A stretch of 64,000 bases of DNA from Oscheius tipulae (Eukaryota > Nematoda > Chromadorea > Rhabditida > Rhabditidae), in NCBI GenBank assembly GCA_037178975.1, contig JASJZH010000004.1:10230001-10294000 (forward strand), written 5' to 3'. Below, piece by piece: positions 32,801 through 47,020 of the stretch. The position numbers and the translations under genes are program-made. How positions within the stretch are numbered: position 1 is the stretch's first letter; each line of letters opens with the position of its first letter. The notes beneath the pieces are model-generated. The model searched no databases and had not been told where the DNA came from. It saw only the letters and a list, made by a program, of their open reading frames with translations.

Positions 32801-34710
32801 ATTCAAAACCTTTGTAAAAAAATTTACAGACCCATCGGATTATCCTTCTGCCCTAGATAAACAAAAAGGCCTCGACGTGTCGAATTCAGAAGCGTCAAAA
32901 CTATAAAGGCAGACGGTATTTAGAGTTTTTACTTATCGAGACATGTTAAATCATGCGTATAAAAGAATGGAAAAGTTGCTTCTGGCACTCGTTCAACACC
33001 TGCTCATCTCCGAATACCTTTGTGATGCCTCTAGGAGCCCGCCTAACGGATGTAGAGAGGGGACAGGTTGACGTCCTTGCTGGTCAAGGATTGAGCAACA
33101 GGGCCATAGCTACTACCATTGGACGTTCTCCTACCGTGGTGGACAATTATCGCAAGGATCCTGTTGGCTATGGAGCTAAAAACAGAGGAGGAAGACCAAG
33201 AAAGCTGACAATCAGGGACGAGCGAATGATCGCTCGAACTGTCTCCAACAAAAGAGTGACCACTGCTCTCCTGAAATCCGATCTCCGTCTCAGTGTTTCG
33301 AACAGCACTGTTCTCCGCTCCATCCACAGGAATGCTCATTTGACCAGACAGAAGATGAAGTCTGCTCCCCGACTTCTCCCTCGTCACATTGCTGATAGGA
33401 TGACCTTTGCGAGAAACCACTTCAATACTGATTGGACTAAAGTGAGTAAATCTAAATTTTTGTTTTCATAGCTTCTATAGGTCATCTTCTCCGACGAAAA
33501 AAAGTGGAATCTTGACGGTCCGGATGGGAATACATCGTATTGGCGCGACTTGAGGAAGGACCCGGTTTATTTCTCGAAGAGAAATTTTGGTGGCGCTTCG
33601 GTTATGGTCTGGGCGGCATACTCACACGACGGTACTGTCTCGCTCGAGTCTGTTACCAGCAGGATGAATAGCCTCGACTATCAAGATGTGCTCCAGAACA
33701 ACCTGCTTCCTTACCTCCATGCCAATCCGCAGATGACGTTTCAACATGATAATGCGCCGATCCATTCATCCAACTCCACTAGGCTCTGGCTGCAAAGCAA
33801 CAACGTCAACACTATGCCGTGGCCCGCCTGTTCTCCCGATCTCAATCCGATTGAAAACCTCTGGGGAATTCTCGTCAGAGAGGTCTACAAGAGCGGCAAG
33901 CAGTTCTCAACTGTACAGGAGCTGAAGAATGCCATTCTTATCGCCTGGAGGACCCTGAACCCCATTGTTTTGAAGAATCTTTCTCTCTCGATGAACAGCC
34001 GTCTGTTCCAGTTGATCTCCCGCAACGGAAGAGCCACCGACTACTGAAACATTTAAAGTTAAGCTATTTATATGAATTGTTTTGTTAGTGCCTTTATAGT
34101 TTTGACGCTTCTGAATTCGACACGTCGAGGCCTTTTTGTTTATCTAGGGCAGAAGGATAATCCGATGGGTCTGTAGATTTTTTTACAAAGGTTTTGAATA
34201 CCGTAGAAAAAGATGGCATTGTCAGATTTTTTTTAAAATGCGTAGTTTTGGCTCCACAGCTAAAAACTGGGGTGCCTTTATAGTTATGACGCGCACTGTA
34301 TATCTGTCTCTACGACCAATCGCTGACCAATTTTGACTATAAGACGCAGGAGTTGACAGAAAAGCAGTGTTAACTTTCGCGATACTTCTAATTTTAATTC
34401 GCGATTCTTCTAATTTTAGCCTCGAGATTCACAACTGGTTGTTGGCCAATACAAACGGATGGTTTCTGTGAAAACCCATCTCAAAATCTAAAAAAAAGGA
34501 GTTGAAGACTCTACCTTTCTACAAATCGGACACTGCATCGAGTTGTCCTTCTTCTTCTTCACCTTCCCATCTGGATGGACTCTTCCAATGTGCTTCGTAA
34601 GATACCTGTACAAAAACTGACTGTAAGCTGGAAATTTCCTACCTCTTCTCAGCAAAATACTTCGGACAGAGTTCGCATTGGAACTGTTCCTTCTCATCCT
34701 CTCTTCCCAT
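29886..34710 (-). CDS. C2H2 zinc-finger protein, 11 exons, 492 aa
   Basis: Exons: 34643-34710, 34515-34605, 32366-32662, 31452-31594, 31326-31410, 31163-31281, 30619-30711, 30274-30578, 30146-30237, 30035-30110, 29886-29995. All phases close and the total is 493 codons. Seven or eight fingers run through the first ~300 residues: FQCELCPKYFAEKRYLTKH...H, CPICRKTFPRYSHLSRHQLSC (a C2HC variant), FECPFCEEKFQQKPHLLRH...H, HLCLKCGHIFTDTHDLVKH...H, CHHCNRIFYGNQALKKH, FMCLQDECKQLFCQRVQLDRH...H, SCDLCAFEASAPLRLATH...H and CGFCGLRN. An acidic region (ETDFTDRIDLNDELNELAEG) follows, typical of an activation or interaction domain. It is probably a nuclear DNA-binding regulator. It follows atg-7 on the same strand at 151 bp. 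Intron 2 holds a complete Tc3-like element and intron 3 is a foldback repeat. Confidence 0.85.
31611..32360. repeat. Foldback inverted repeat filling a zinc-finger gene intron
   Basis: Arm 31611-31732 is the imperfect reverse complement of arm 32247-32360 (roughly 80% by eye). Shared blocks include CTATGTCACAACG, GCAAACAAAA, TCCCTAATTGTC and CTTCGAAG. The arms begin 17 bp inside one splice site and 5 bp inside the other, so the pre-mRNA could pair donor and acceptor ends. Confidence 0.75.
32702..32911 (+). repeat. Left 210-bp terminal inverted repeat, family B
   Basis: The motif CGTCATAACTATAAAGGCA at the tip (ending 32727) recurs as CGTCAAAACTATAAAGGCA at the inner end (ending 32911), 184 bp apart. 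This matches the two transposase-binding sites per repeat described for Tc3. Confidence 0.9.
33025..34047 (+). CDS. Tc3-like transposase, intact DD34E, 327 aa
   Basis: Exons 33025-33441 and 33481-34047 flank a 39-bp GT-AG intron that splits the protein between DWTK and VIFSDEKKW, the same place as in the family-A copy. The start MPLGARLTDVERG matches the opening of Tc3A. An N-terminal bipartite helix-turn-helix (SNRAIATTIGRSPTVVDNYR) with a GGRPRKL linker binds the terminal repeats. The catalytic triad is visible: Asp in FSDEK, Asp in QHDNAPIH and Glu in NPIENLWG, exactly 34 residues after the second Asp. Tc3A is 329 aa, so length and triad indicate a full, probably active cut-and-paste enzyme. 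No stop or frameshift was found. Confidence 0.95.
34089..34298 (-). repeat. Right 210-bp terminal inverted repeat, family B
   Basis: Near-perfect reverse complement of 32702-32911, with the same paired internal motif and ending at the TA duplication. Confidence 0.9.
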
Positions 34711-34861
34711 AGGCTCTGATTCCTTTTAGAACATATTAAAGGACTATCTGATATCAATTGTAGCTCTACATGACAGAAAAAGAGTCAGACATTGGCCACG
34801 AATCTTTATCACAAATGACAACCTGTACCCAGGAATTGATACAGTATATATACAGAAAATT

Positions 34862-37800
34862 TCAGTCGGACATGACAGAGTCGTTGTCACTGAACTCAAT
34901 ATCCAAATCAGCTGTAGATTCTTGAATTTGAGCCACACCGGAGACTGTTTCGAGATAAGAGGGAGAGTTGAGGACCTCTTTTATGAAATTCCAGCCGTCT
35001 TTCTCATAGGCTTCAGCCACTTTGGAGCCACAGGCTACACAGCTCTCGAAGCGACGAACTGCCGGTGTTAGCTGGAAATGGGAGAATTTGGTAGTGTGAA
35101 GATTTGGAAGAAAGATAAAAGTTCTCAATATAAGCCTTTGATTGGTCAGGATTGACGGAAAAGTGGTCGAAATGATGGTTTTGAACTTGCTACTGAGCCT
35201 CTTGTTACCCAGCGTTCTAACTTTTATAGGCGAATCTGGTCTCAAAAGCTGTTAACATAGAGAGTTGTTTTTACGCTAATGAACAGCAGGGATTCAAAAG
35301 AGACTCGAAGGATCAGACCTTTTGCGTGTAACCGCTTTCAGATAGGTCAAGAAGTTAGTTTAACAGCGTAGACTACCAATAAGGAGTTTGGTCAGTCACT
35401 TCCTAGGTTCTTTGGGTTGAATAGTAGCGGAGAGGTGGGCTCGTCATAGATTCCAGTGGCAGGTTTCGAGTGCTCTCTACCACTGTGAGCAGCAGTTACC
35501 CGAGAGTTCTGTGTTTGAACAACTTTTAGCGTTCACTAGGGCTCTCCACAAAGTTTTTTTTGAATGATTTTAAGCTGCAAACTCAAAAGAAACCGAGAGT
35601 TTACCTGCTGGTACCTGTACAGGTACCCCCTCACTTGATGAGGAGTAGTTCCCAATAAGGACAGGCTCTCATCCTGGTCTCCCACAGCGGCTGGAGCAGA
35701 GATTGGATCCTGTGTCTGTAGAACTGAAGCCAGCAGTTCCACAGCGATTCCAGAAGCTATCGGAGAGATTCCTGGACGGCTCACCTGCACCGTATCGTTT
35801 TGAAGAAAAAGGAAGGGGATTACCGTGCATTGCTGATCCAGAGTCCTATCAGTAGTTGAATTGCCGGGAGCCGTCACATCGCTACAGAAATAGCAACCCA
35901 GTTGCTTGGATGGGATGAGATAGTCCCTAGCCAAAGGAGCATCCTCTTCCATGTCTTCTTCTTTTCTCTGAGCCTTTCCAACCCCGTGACGAATGACCAC
36001 AAACTGGTCGAAACCCAGAGCCACACTGTAGACCATCTGGAAGTGGTTAAATATTAAAATAGAGCTGGGGACAGGTACCTTAGAATGCATGGATCCAATG
36101 ACCGTGGGAAGCCATCGGGCTTCTCGACTATCCAAGGCTAAGAAGATGACATCGTGGAAACTGACCAGCTCTTCCAATGTCTCGACGGTCTTCTTTAATT
36201 GTTCTTCTTCTAAAAATGAACTTGCATTCAGTTGTAGTGCAGTCAGTGAGTCGTTAACAGTTTGACTAGTAGGATACCACTACAGCCACAAAGTAGAGAA
36301 ACTAGTGAATCAAATTCTACCCCAGATACAACTACAGCGATAAACTTGTACAGAGTCCTCGGTAGGACAGTTTACAGAGACGTTTTCAAGTCGGAAAACC
36401 CAGATTGCTTATAAAACTGCTTATCCAAAGTACACTTAACCTTATCAAAGTAGTCTGGCTTATCCGGTACTTTAATTCTGTAGGCACCTCTAGCCTAATG
36501 GTTATTAAATAAGTCTTCAAGATGCAGGATACCTACCACTCGAAGCAACCGAATGTCCAGGCATTGGGACAGTTAAGTTCAGCCATCTCGCATCCACTGA
36601 TGGGTAGATCTCCTGTAATGCCTTGGCAGCAGTCTCAGCCTTCCCTCTTCCCTCCTTTGCGTCTACGAATTTGGCCAGGGACTGCCTAAATACTCGTTAA
36701 AAGTAACTGTAACAAGAGTAAAAGTACCTGACAGGATTGCTGTAGCTCACGTTCGAATTGTCGACAAAGGTTATAACTTTGACGTTGTAGGCAAGCAGAT
36801 TTCTAGCCAAGTTGCAACCAAGGGTACCGGCTCCAAACAACAGGACTTTTAGTTGCTCGAAGCGCTCCAATTTAAGCTCAGGGGCTAGTCTCCACTTGAT
36901 CAGGGACAGGTTCAAGGCTACGGACTGTTCCATCAGTCTCTTAGGATCGAATTGGTTCTTGAGATCTACGAAGCGGGGGAGAAGCTTGCTCTGGGCGTTG
37001 GGCTCCCATCCTGTAAAGGTTGGCTCCGCTGCGGGCTCGTTATTCCATTGGAAATGGAAACAGATGGCACTGGTTCCTCGATGAGATATGATATCAATGG
37101 AACTCCATGTGGGGTGAAGAAGAGCCACGGCGGTTACAAAGTTACGGACTGGCCAGCCTGGAGCGTCAGGGAAGGGGGATGGGTCAGGTACAACGATCTG
37201 GAAAAAAGTTGGTCAGAGAGAGAGAGAGACAGTTTCTTACCTTGACATTGCTGCTGTCCTTACAGTCCTGAAGAGCAATTAGCGGAAATGGAATTTCTCC
37301 TTTATAGATCAAAGCAAAATTCTTGGAACGATCCTTCGAGATCTTCCTTAAGTGTCCTGGATCAGTTATAAGGGTGTGCTGAAACTTAACTTTAGAAAAG
37401 TTCACATCTCTCTCACCGTGACCGTTATATTGACTGGATAGTTGACCACTGCTGGATTGCATAGCCAGTAGTAATACTGGAACTTTTTGAGATCGGCAAA
37501 GGCGGTGAAGGCGAAATAGTAGAGGAGTTTTGGATTCTCCAGCCAGGCTTTGGTGATGATCGATTCCCAGATCTGAAAATTTTCTGTCTCTCTGTCTTTG
37601 TGTATCTCTATCCATGAAAACAGAACAAATCACCAACCTTCATGCCCTGTTCCTTTAAAAAATCGGCTTTGTTCAGTTTCTTGAAAGCTTCGACAGTATT
37701 GAAGATCACAAGGTCTCCTTTGATGTCATCCTTCTGTCCAGAGTCCTCGAAACTCTCATGACCAAGGGACAGACGGCATTCTGTACCTATACTGTCACCT

Positions 37801-37977
37801 AAACAAGCCAAATTACCAAAAAATTAAAGAAAATGACTCACCCAGACCAAGAGAAGCCGTGATCCTTTTAAAACTCTCGTCTAGTTTCCATTCGTTTAAC
37901 TTTTTCTTGTTGACCTCGCTCCAAAAGGCCGTGTCGATGAAGGAGGCGAAGGGCAAGAACTTGGCTGGCTCACCCAT
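34862..37977 (-). CDS. atg-7: ATG7, E1-like ubiquitin-fold activating enzyme of autophagy
   Basis: Ten exons: 37842-37977, 37638-37798, 37417-37572, 37241-37378, 36728-37197, 36537-36685, 36079-36209, 35824-36036, 35605-35784, 34862-35071. They close to 648 codons (647 aa; human ATG7 is about 700). ATG7 activates ATG8/LC3 and ATG12 with ATP and hands them to ATG3 and ATG10 in the cytosol. Evidence includes the N-terminal domain (KFLPFASFIDTAFWSEVNKK), the nucleotide-binding loop LLFGAGTLGCNLARN, the conserved DNSNVSYSNPVRQ, RTLDQQCTVSRPG with the catalytic cysteine, CYFC and CVAC zinc-site motifs, and a C-terminal homodimer region ending in an acidic tail. The start is fixed by an acceptor 3 bp before the ATG. 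Confidence 0.95.
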
Positions 37978-37980
37978 TAC

Positions 37981-37990
37981 CTGGAAAAGG
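37981..37990 (-). promoter_or_regulatory. Probable trans-splice acceptor of atg-7
   Basis: On the minus strand CTTTTCCAG is followed by GTA and then the start ATG, so the acceptor is only 3 nt from the start codon, as is usual for spliced-leader addition in nematodes. Confidence 0.5.
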
Positions 37991-41690
<3,700 letters not shown>

Positions 41691-41789
41691 GTGTCTGTCT
41701 GGGAAGGGGTAACTACCTGAAAACGAATGGATTAGAGAGTGTTCCGGAACAAAATGAGGCTGAAGAGACCAAAACAAAAAACTGAGTGG

Positions 41790-42800
41790 GTCTAGGAGGG
41801 GAGAGTATGGATCTGAGGACAGTTCACAGTCGAATAATCCAATTCCCTCGAGGAATCCGGTCAATTGATATTGAGTCAGTCGACCTATACAGTCAACCAT
41901 CCTCAGTATAGTGGACAGAGAGACACACTAGGGCAGTAAAGAGGGGGTACAGGTCTTCAGATAGGTCTGGACCGAGAGAGTACGGATCTGAGGCTCTTCT
42001 CAATATTTCAGTCCTTTGTCCCAAAAGGGTCTGATCAATAGTGAGCCGGTCCATTGAGTCTAACAATTATAGAGAACAGAGGTTCAGCTGAGTATCGACT
42101 AAGATAGTATGAATCCGATAATACGGTTCGGAACAAAGTATGAGTCATAAGACAGAGTCCTGCCTATCAGTCAATTCGAATTTCCAAAGGGATCCAATCA
42201 ATCGATGTTAGTCAGCCAACCCAGCTTGAATATAGAGAATAGAGTCAGCTGGATTGAAAAGGACAGAGTAAATGATTGGACTAGGTCAAAAGTTAAAAGT
42301 CTGGTTCTGATAACATTTTTCAATCGAACATTTCGAATACCCAAAGACATTGAAACAAACAATGGCATCTGACCTTTAGTCATCCGACTCGATCCAGCTT
42401 GGGTATATACAATGGAAGATCAAAGACTCGTGTGAGAGAGTGTGGCTCAGAATCGATCTTCCAATGGAAAAAGTTCGATTTTCTAATGGGAAAACCGGGG
42501 ATATAAGTTCCGGGCTCAAAACGGGTCTACAGTTGAGAGAACAGATGATCTATTTGGACTAGAGCAAGAGAGTACGATTCGGATCTCGCTTTCCAATCGA
42601 AAAGTTCAATTCCCTAAGGGGTCTGGTCAATAAATTGATTGTTAGTCATCAGACCTGACTTGACTGTGGAAAAACAGTGTGTCAACTCAAAAGTATGAGT
42701 CTAATGATCATTCCCTATCAAAAAAACCCGATTTTCCAATCGGATAAACCATCACGTGGATCAATATTAGTCAGCCGACTCTAGCTTGACTATCTCGGGC
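41790..42800. repeat. Decayed tandem repeat, ~150-190-bp period
   Basis: About six diverged units share GAGAGTA-x-GGATCTGAG, then TTC-x-AATCGAA, CC-x-AAGGGGTCTGGTCAAT, and TTAGTCAGCCGAC followed by AGCTTGA-TATA. Examples lie near 41840, 42020, 42190, 42360, 42610 and 42750. It sits immediately upstream of let-70. Confidence 0.7.
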
Positions 42801-44050
42801 GGTCTGGGCCCCATTCCGGTGTACTTTAAACTCTCTATACTCCCAATTTTTTTTACACTTTATGTCAGTTTCGGTGACAGTCAAGCCAGAAAGACATGAA
42901 TAACCAGAGACTAGAGGATTGAAAAGGGTGAGACGGATTCAATCAGCCGGGCGCCTGAGAGAGAAGGGAGTGAGAGCGATTCTAGAACCGCTCGGCGATG
43001 CCGCCAAGGGTCCCGCCACGCGGCGGACTATGGTCGATAAGGCTCGCGGGAAGTTTGAACGCCGACTGGTCGCAACCCAAGAGGAGGATGGCTGTGCTTA
43101 TGGTTCCGGTTTATTAGAAGGCGACCTGGGGAGAGAGACAGGGGGACTTCTGGGCTCCTTTAAAATTTAAGACAAGCGAAAGGGGGAAAGTTCAGGTCCA
43201 AGAAAAGTATGTAGTTGAAAGGAACACTAGAGACACGTCGCCCCAGACACATTAATGACGTAACGAGTGTCCACTGTGAAGAAACCAGCTGTGTGTGCCG
43301 GACCATGCCCCGGTGCGCCATCCCGAGAGAGAAAGAGAGAGGCAGTAAAGTGCTGAGATTGGGAAAGAGGAAGGGGGAGAGGAACGATGATAAATGTGGT
43401 GAGAGTACTGAAGTCTCTGTTTCTCTGTCGTTCAGTTTGTCTCCCAAAACAGAAGCGAGTTATGAGGCTTGAAATAGTATGGCATCCAGCCGGTATTAAT
43501 CGGATCCGAATACATGCTGTCTAATCGTGCCGACACTGCCAGGATATCGGTTACTTGAAGATCAAACTCTGTAACTTAGCATAAAACGGTTATTGGACAT
43601 ATATTTGCCGCCTCTTCAGTTCAAAGTACCTGCGGTTACGTATCTTCCATTTTGCACTCAAAGATAGGTAGGTTCAAATCGTTTCGGATCCCTAACATTG
43701 TATCCGGAGGCTATTGAGTTTCTTTAACCTGGACTTCAGATGACTCTGAAATATAGCCAATCGCTGTCAACTGTCAAAGCTAGGCTTCTCTTAAACCGAT
43801 TCCTGCCTTTAGTATTTTTCCTATTCTCTATCTGGTCATGGTTCGCGCAACGAATCTTTCGCTCCAGGGCCCAGTCGATTCGTTCTTTCCCGAATATCTC
43901 ACGGCTTTTGGCCTGTTTACAGAGACAGAAGACAGCGAGTTTGGCAGTCGGAGAGCCTTTGAATTCAAAACTGTTTTGATTCAAAGTCTAAAATTGAAAA
44001 GCGGGAAAGGGATTGCTTCTTTCCCTGAAGCAAAATTTGTTCCTCTTGGG
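42801..44050. other. Region between the satellite and the F-box gene
   Basis: 42940-43140 is GC- and CpG-rich compared with its surroundings and could be a promoter, perhaps of let-70 with a 5'-UTR intron across the repeat. The open frame at 42919-43170 follows this composition and is not convincing as a gene. The rest shows nothing I can support. Confidence 0.4.
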
Positions 44051-44055
44051 ATTCC

Positions 44056-44826
44056 TTCTCGTCTTAAAGGTTCGTCTTGATGTCGATGCCACCTACAATG
44101 CTAGAAACGAGGAGCTGCCAATTGTCAAGCTCCCAGGTGACATGTTTCAGGAGCTCTTCCAGAAATAGGTAGGCTTTGATTATTGTTTGCTCTCTGTCTC
44201 TTTGTCTCTCCGTCACTCTGTCAGTCTCTCTGTCTCTCTGTCTCTCTGTTTCTTTGTCTCTTTGTATCTCTCTTATGCTACAATTGTAGCTGACCGCCGG
44301 GGACCTGCTCAAAATCGGAGCTACCTGTAAGTCTATGAAGAAGAAGTGTGAGAAGGCGGAGGATGTTCATCACCTACCAGTGGACGTCGTTATATCCGAA
44401 GTATGCTCATAGAGACTACTTTTAAGATTGACTTTCATAAATTTTCCCCTCTGCTCTTAAACTTGAATAATCTGCTCAAGACCCAGCACAAAATTTAGGC
44501 CCTTCCTCTTCGATCGATGCGAAGCGCCGCCAGCTTGAAGGAACTGATTAAGGTAACCGTCTAGTGTGAGCTCAAAGGTTTGGTTTTAGAAATTCTCGGT
44601 CCACCATATATCATTCTACTGTGGTGTTCCTGAGGAGTATTTTGACGATCCGGTAATTTTCAAGGTACCAAACTTTGTTTTTCTTACATTTTTCTTTCAG
44701 ACTATTTCACTGGCTCGCGGCTACTATGATCCTGAAATCTTGATGAAAATCAATGTTTCCGAATTTGCACTTACCTTGGGATTTACCGATGCCGAGCATT
44801 TCATAGTGGATATCGCTTGTCAATGA
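44056..44826 (+). pseudogene. F-box protein gene with an in-frame stop at a splice junction
   Basis: Five phase-0 segments read in order: 44056-44168, 44290-44400, 44499-44552, 44590-44652 and 44701-44826 (stop TGA 44824-44826). The first ends LPIVKLPGDMFQELFQK and the second begins LTAGDLLKIGATCKSMKKK; together they form an F-box, the Skp1-binding motif of SCF ubiquitin ligases. The rest (HHISFYCGVPEEYFDDP, then SLARGYYDPEILMKINVSEF) is an unrecognised substrate-side region. Before the donor GTAGGC the first segment reads AAA TAG, an in-frame stop just where the domain should continue. No clear start codon is seen upstream. Either the gene is broken, or the real donor or start differs from mine. 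Confidence 0.55.
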
Positions 44827-45861
44827 TGAGATGTCAAGAGACAGAAAGACATAGAGACACAGAGAGACAGACAGAGATCTAACTGGGTTTCTGATTAATC
44901 GCAAAGTCTTGAATGAATCTTCTGACTATTTTTCTCACTCCGAACTCAACATCCTTGATTGCAGGAGTAAGCGAACACTGTTCGCCGAGCCATTGTTTCA
45001 AGGCTAAGTAAACCGGTAGGGTAGGGAGAGAACCAATCTGAACCGTTTTCTACCACAAGCCAAGGTCGGGTAACTATATCGTTCGCTGGCAGCTTGGGAA
45101 AGGAAAAACACATTCTTCTGATCGGGTAAAAAATGGCAAGATGGTAAAAGCGAAAAGAAAATATTTTTTAAAGGCTATAGGTCTGGCTCTCAAAAACTAG
45201 CTCTGGAAAAAAAAATGAGCTGTCATCAATTACTGAAGCACGAGTAGGACAATCTAGGACTCTGTCAGGCTATTCCTGCCGTGGTCTTCATGAACACCTT
45301 GGACTGTAGCAAAGAAGAATCGAACTGTGCAATACACAACGTTGAATATGGAACCTAGATTTTTTTCTATGAAGCTTGTGTTTTTGCCAGAACTAAAAAA
45401 AGCTCATCTTGTCAACAGTTTATGGTTTTCTCTGAACGGCTAGTAGAAAGTGACCCAAGGTCAGCGCTGTCAGCTTCAAGGTTTTTCGGGTTTATGAACG
45501 AGAGAGCGTGTTTCCTGATCTCTCAACAATAATGGAGAGATATCGAAGGAAACTTGTGATAATTCAAAGCGAATCTTAAAATATCCGATTTTGATACAGT
45601 GAGGTGAAGATGGCTTCTCGTTTCATTTGAAACCAGAGACACGACTTCAAATGACTGGCGTCCTTTTCCCTCCCCCCCTTGTCTTTCTGTCAAACATAAC
45701 GCATTAGCTAAACCTTTTATGCTATCTAGCAATCAAGTTCCTCCTTAATTTCGAGCGGCTTCTTAACAGAGAGAAGTGGGAACACTTTCAGTTCTGCGCC
45801 ACGATGTAACTGATTATCGTTTGGCAAGGCTAAGGAGAAGGAGTCAAGGTCTTCTCCCTGC
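44827..45861. other. Intergenic, upstream of the first collagen gene
   Basis: A GAGACA microsatellite lies at 44835-44880. The last ~100 bp carry the collagen TATA box. No gene is supported in between. Confidence 0.5.
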
Positions 45862-45869
45862 TATAAAAG
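45862..45869 (+). promoter_or_regulatory. TATA box of the plus-strand collagen gene
   Basis: TATAAAAG, 35 bp before the ATG at 45904. This implies a very short 5' UTR. Confidence 0.7.
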
Positions 45870-45903
45870 GAGCGCTCGGTGGCAGTTTAGCTATCTCCTA
45901 GCC

Positions 45904-46848
45904 ATGGAGTTCGAACACCGTATCAAGGTAGGTCACTTTTTCTGTCTCTTTGACTCAGCTTTCCTCCAGGCTTACCGCTTCGTCACTTACACGGCGGTCA
46001 CATTCTCCGTTGTCGCCGTTCTGGCAACATGTGTCACCCTTCCCATGCTCTACAACTATGTCCATCACATCAGACGCACTATGCACAATGATGTCAACTT
46101 CTGCCGTACCAGCAGCAAGGACATCTGGTCCGAGATCAGTCAGCTCAAGCAGATTCCCACCAGCAACCGTACTGCCAGGCAGGCCGGTTATGACAGCGGA
46201 GTCAACGACGGAGGCAGTGGCAGCCAAGGAGGCAGCTGCAGCGACTGCTGTGTCAAGGGAGCCGCCGGACCCCCAGGACCCCCTGGAAACAACGGTCGTC
46301 CCGGAAACCCCGGAGCTCCTGGAGCCCCTGGAAACCCTGGAAAGCCCCCAAGCCAGCCCTGTGCTCCCGTCACTCCTCCTCCCTGCAAGCCCTGTCCAGC
46401 TGGACCTCCCGGCCCTCCTGGACCTGCTGGAGCACCTGGAGATGCTGGAGCCCCTGGAGCACCCGGAAACGCTGGACAACCCGGAGGACCTGGAACTCCT
46501 GGACCCAAGGGACCTCCCGGCCCCGCTGGACAGCCCGGAAACGCTGGAGCTCCCGGAAACCCCGGACAGGACGCCCAAGGAAGCATGGACACTGGAGCTC
46601 CCGGCCCTGCCGGTCCCGCTGGACCTCCTGGACCCGCTGGAAACCCCGGAGCTCCTGGATCTCCCGGAAACAACGGAGGACCCGGACCCAAGGGACCCAA
46701 CGGCCAGCCCGGCTCTCCTGGAAACGACGGAAAGCCCGGAAACCCTGGAACCTCGGGAGCTCCTGGAGGATCTGGCGAGAAGGGTATCTGCCCCAAGTAC
46801 TGCGCCATCGATGGAGGAGTCTTCTTCGAGGACGGAACTCGTCGTTAA
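45904..46848 (+). CDS. Cuticle collagen, 300 aa
   Basis: Exons 45904-45927 and 45970-46848. The short first exon MEFEHRIK joins [20 protein letters not shown], the usual N-terminal membrane-type signal of nematode cuticle collagens. A spacer with the fibre-trimming region follows, then a Cys pair (SCSDCC) and Gly-X-Y blocks rich in GAPG, GPPG and GNPG separated by short breaks ([17 protein letters not shown]). The end [21 protein letters not shown] is a strongly conserved cuticle-collagen C-terminus. The protein is secreted by hypodermis, trimmed, trimerised and crosslinked into the cuticle. Codon use is very biased, as expected for a strongly expressed gene. It faces the next collagen tail-to-tail. 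Confidence 0.95.
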   Translation: MEFEHRIKVGHFFCLFDSAFLQAYRFVTYTAVTFSVVAVLATCVTLPMLYNYVHHIRRTMHNDVNFCRTSSKDIWSEISQLKQIPTSNRTARQAGYDSGVNDGGSGSQGGSCSDCCVKGAAGPPGPPGNNGRPGNPGAPGAPGNPGKPPSQPCAPVTPPPCKPCPAGPPGPPGPAGAPGDAGAPGAPGNAGQPGGPGTPGPKGPPGPAGQPGNAGAPGNPGQDAQGSMDTGAPGPAGPAGPPGPAGNPGAPGSPGNNGGPGPKGPNGQPGSPGNDGKPGNPGTSGAPGGSGEKGICPKYCAIDGGVFFEDGTRR

Positions 46849-47020
46849 GCCGAGAGACCACCACTTTTACCTCAATCATAGAAATGAAGCATTTGCTCAA
46901 GTTCATTGTTCTTGTTGTGTAATGGCGGGGCGAGTTTTTTGAATGAAACGAGAGCGGGGACAAAAAACAAAGCTAGCGAAAAAAAAGAACGGGTTTGCGC
47001 TGATCAGTTTCATTAAAGAA

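Larger units (their letters stand above)
32702..34298 (+). mobile_element. Complete Tc3-like transposon, family B
   Basis: A 1597-bp element flanked on both sides by the TA target duplication (32700-32701 and 34299-34300), with 210-bp near-perfect terminal inverted repeats and one intact transposase gene. The tips read CAGTGCGCGTCATAACTATA. It lies in intron 2 of the minus-strand zinc-finger gene, 37 bp from the acceptor, with its transposase on the opposite strand. Without it that intron would be 253 bp. Intact repeats and frame indicate a recent insertion that may still be mobile. Confidence 0.95.

Noticed and set aside
42919-43170. 83-codon open frame, Arg/Gly-rich
   Set aside because: It coincides with a CpG-rich stretch that is better read as a promoter; no start context or similarity.
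45955-46963. Long open frames in other frames and on the other strand over the first collagen gene
   Set aside because: They are shadows of the GC-rich, biased-codon Gly-X-Y coding sequence.
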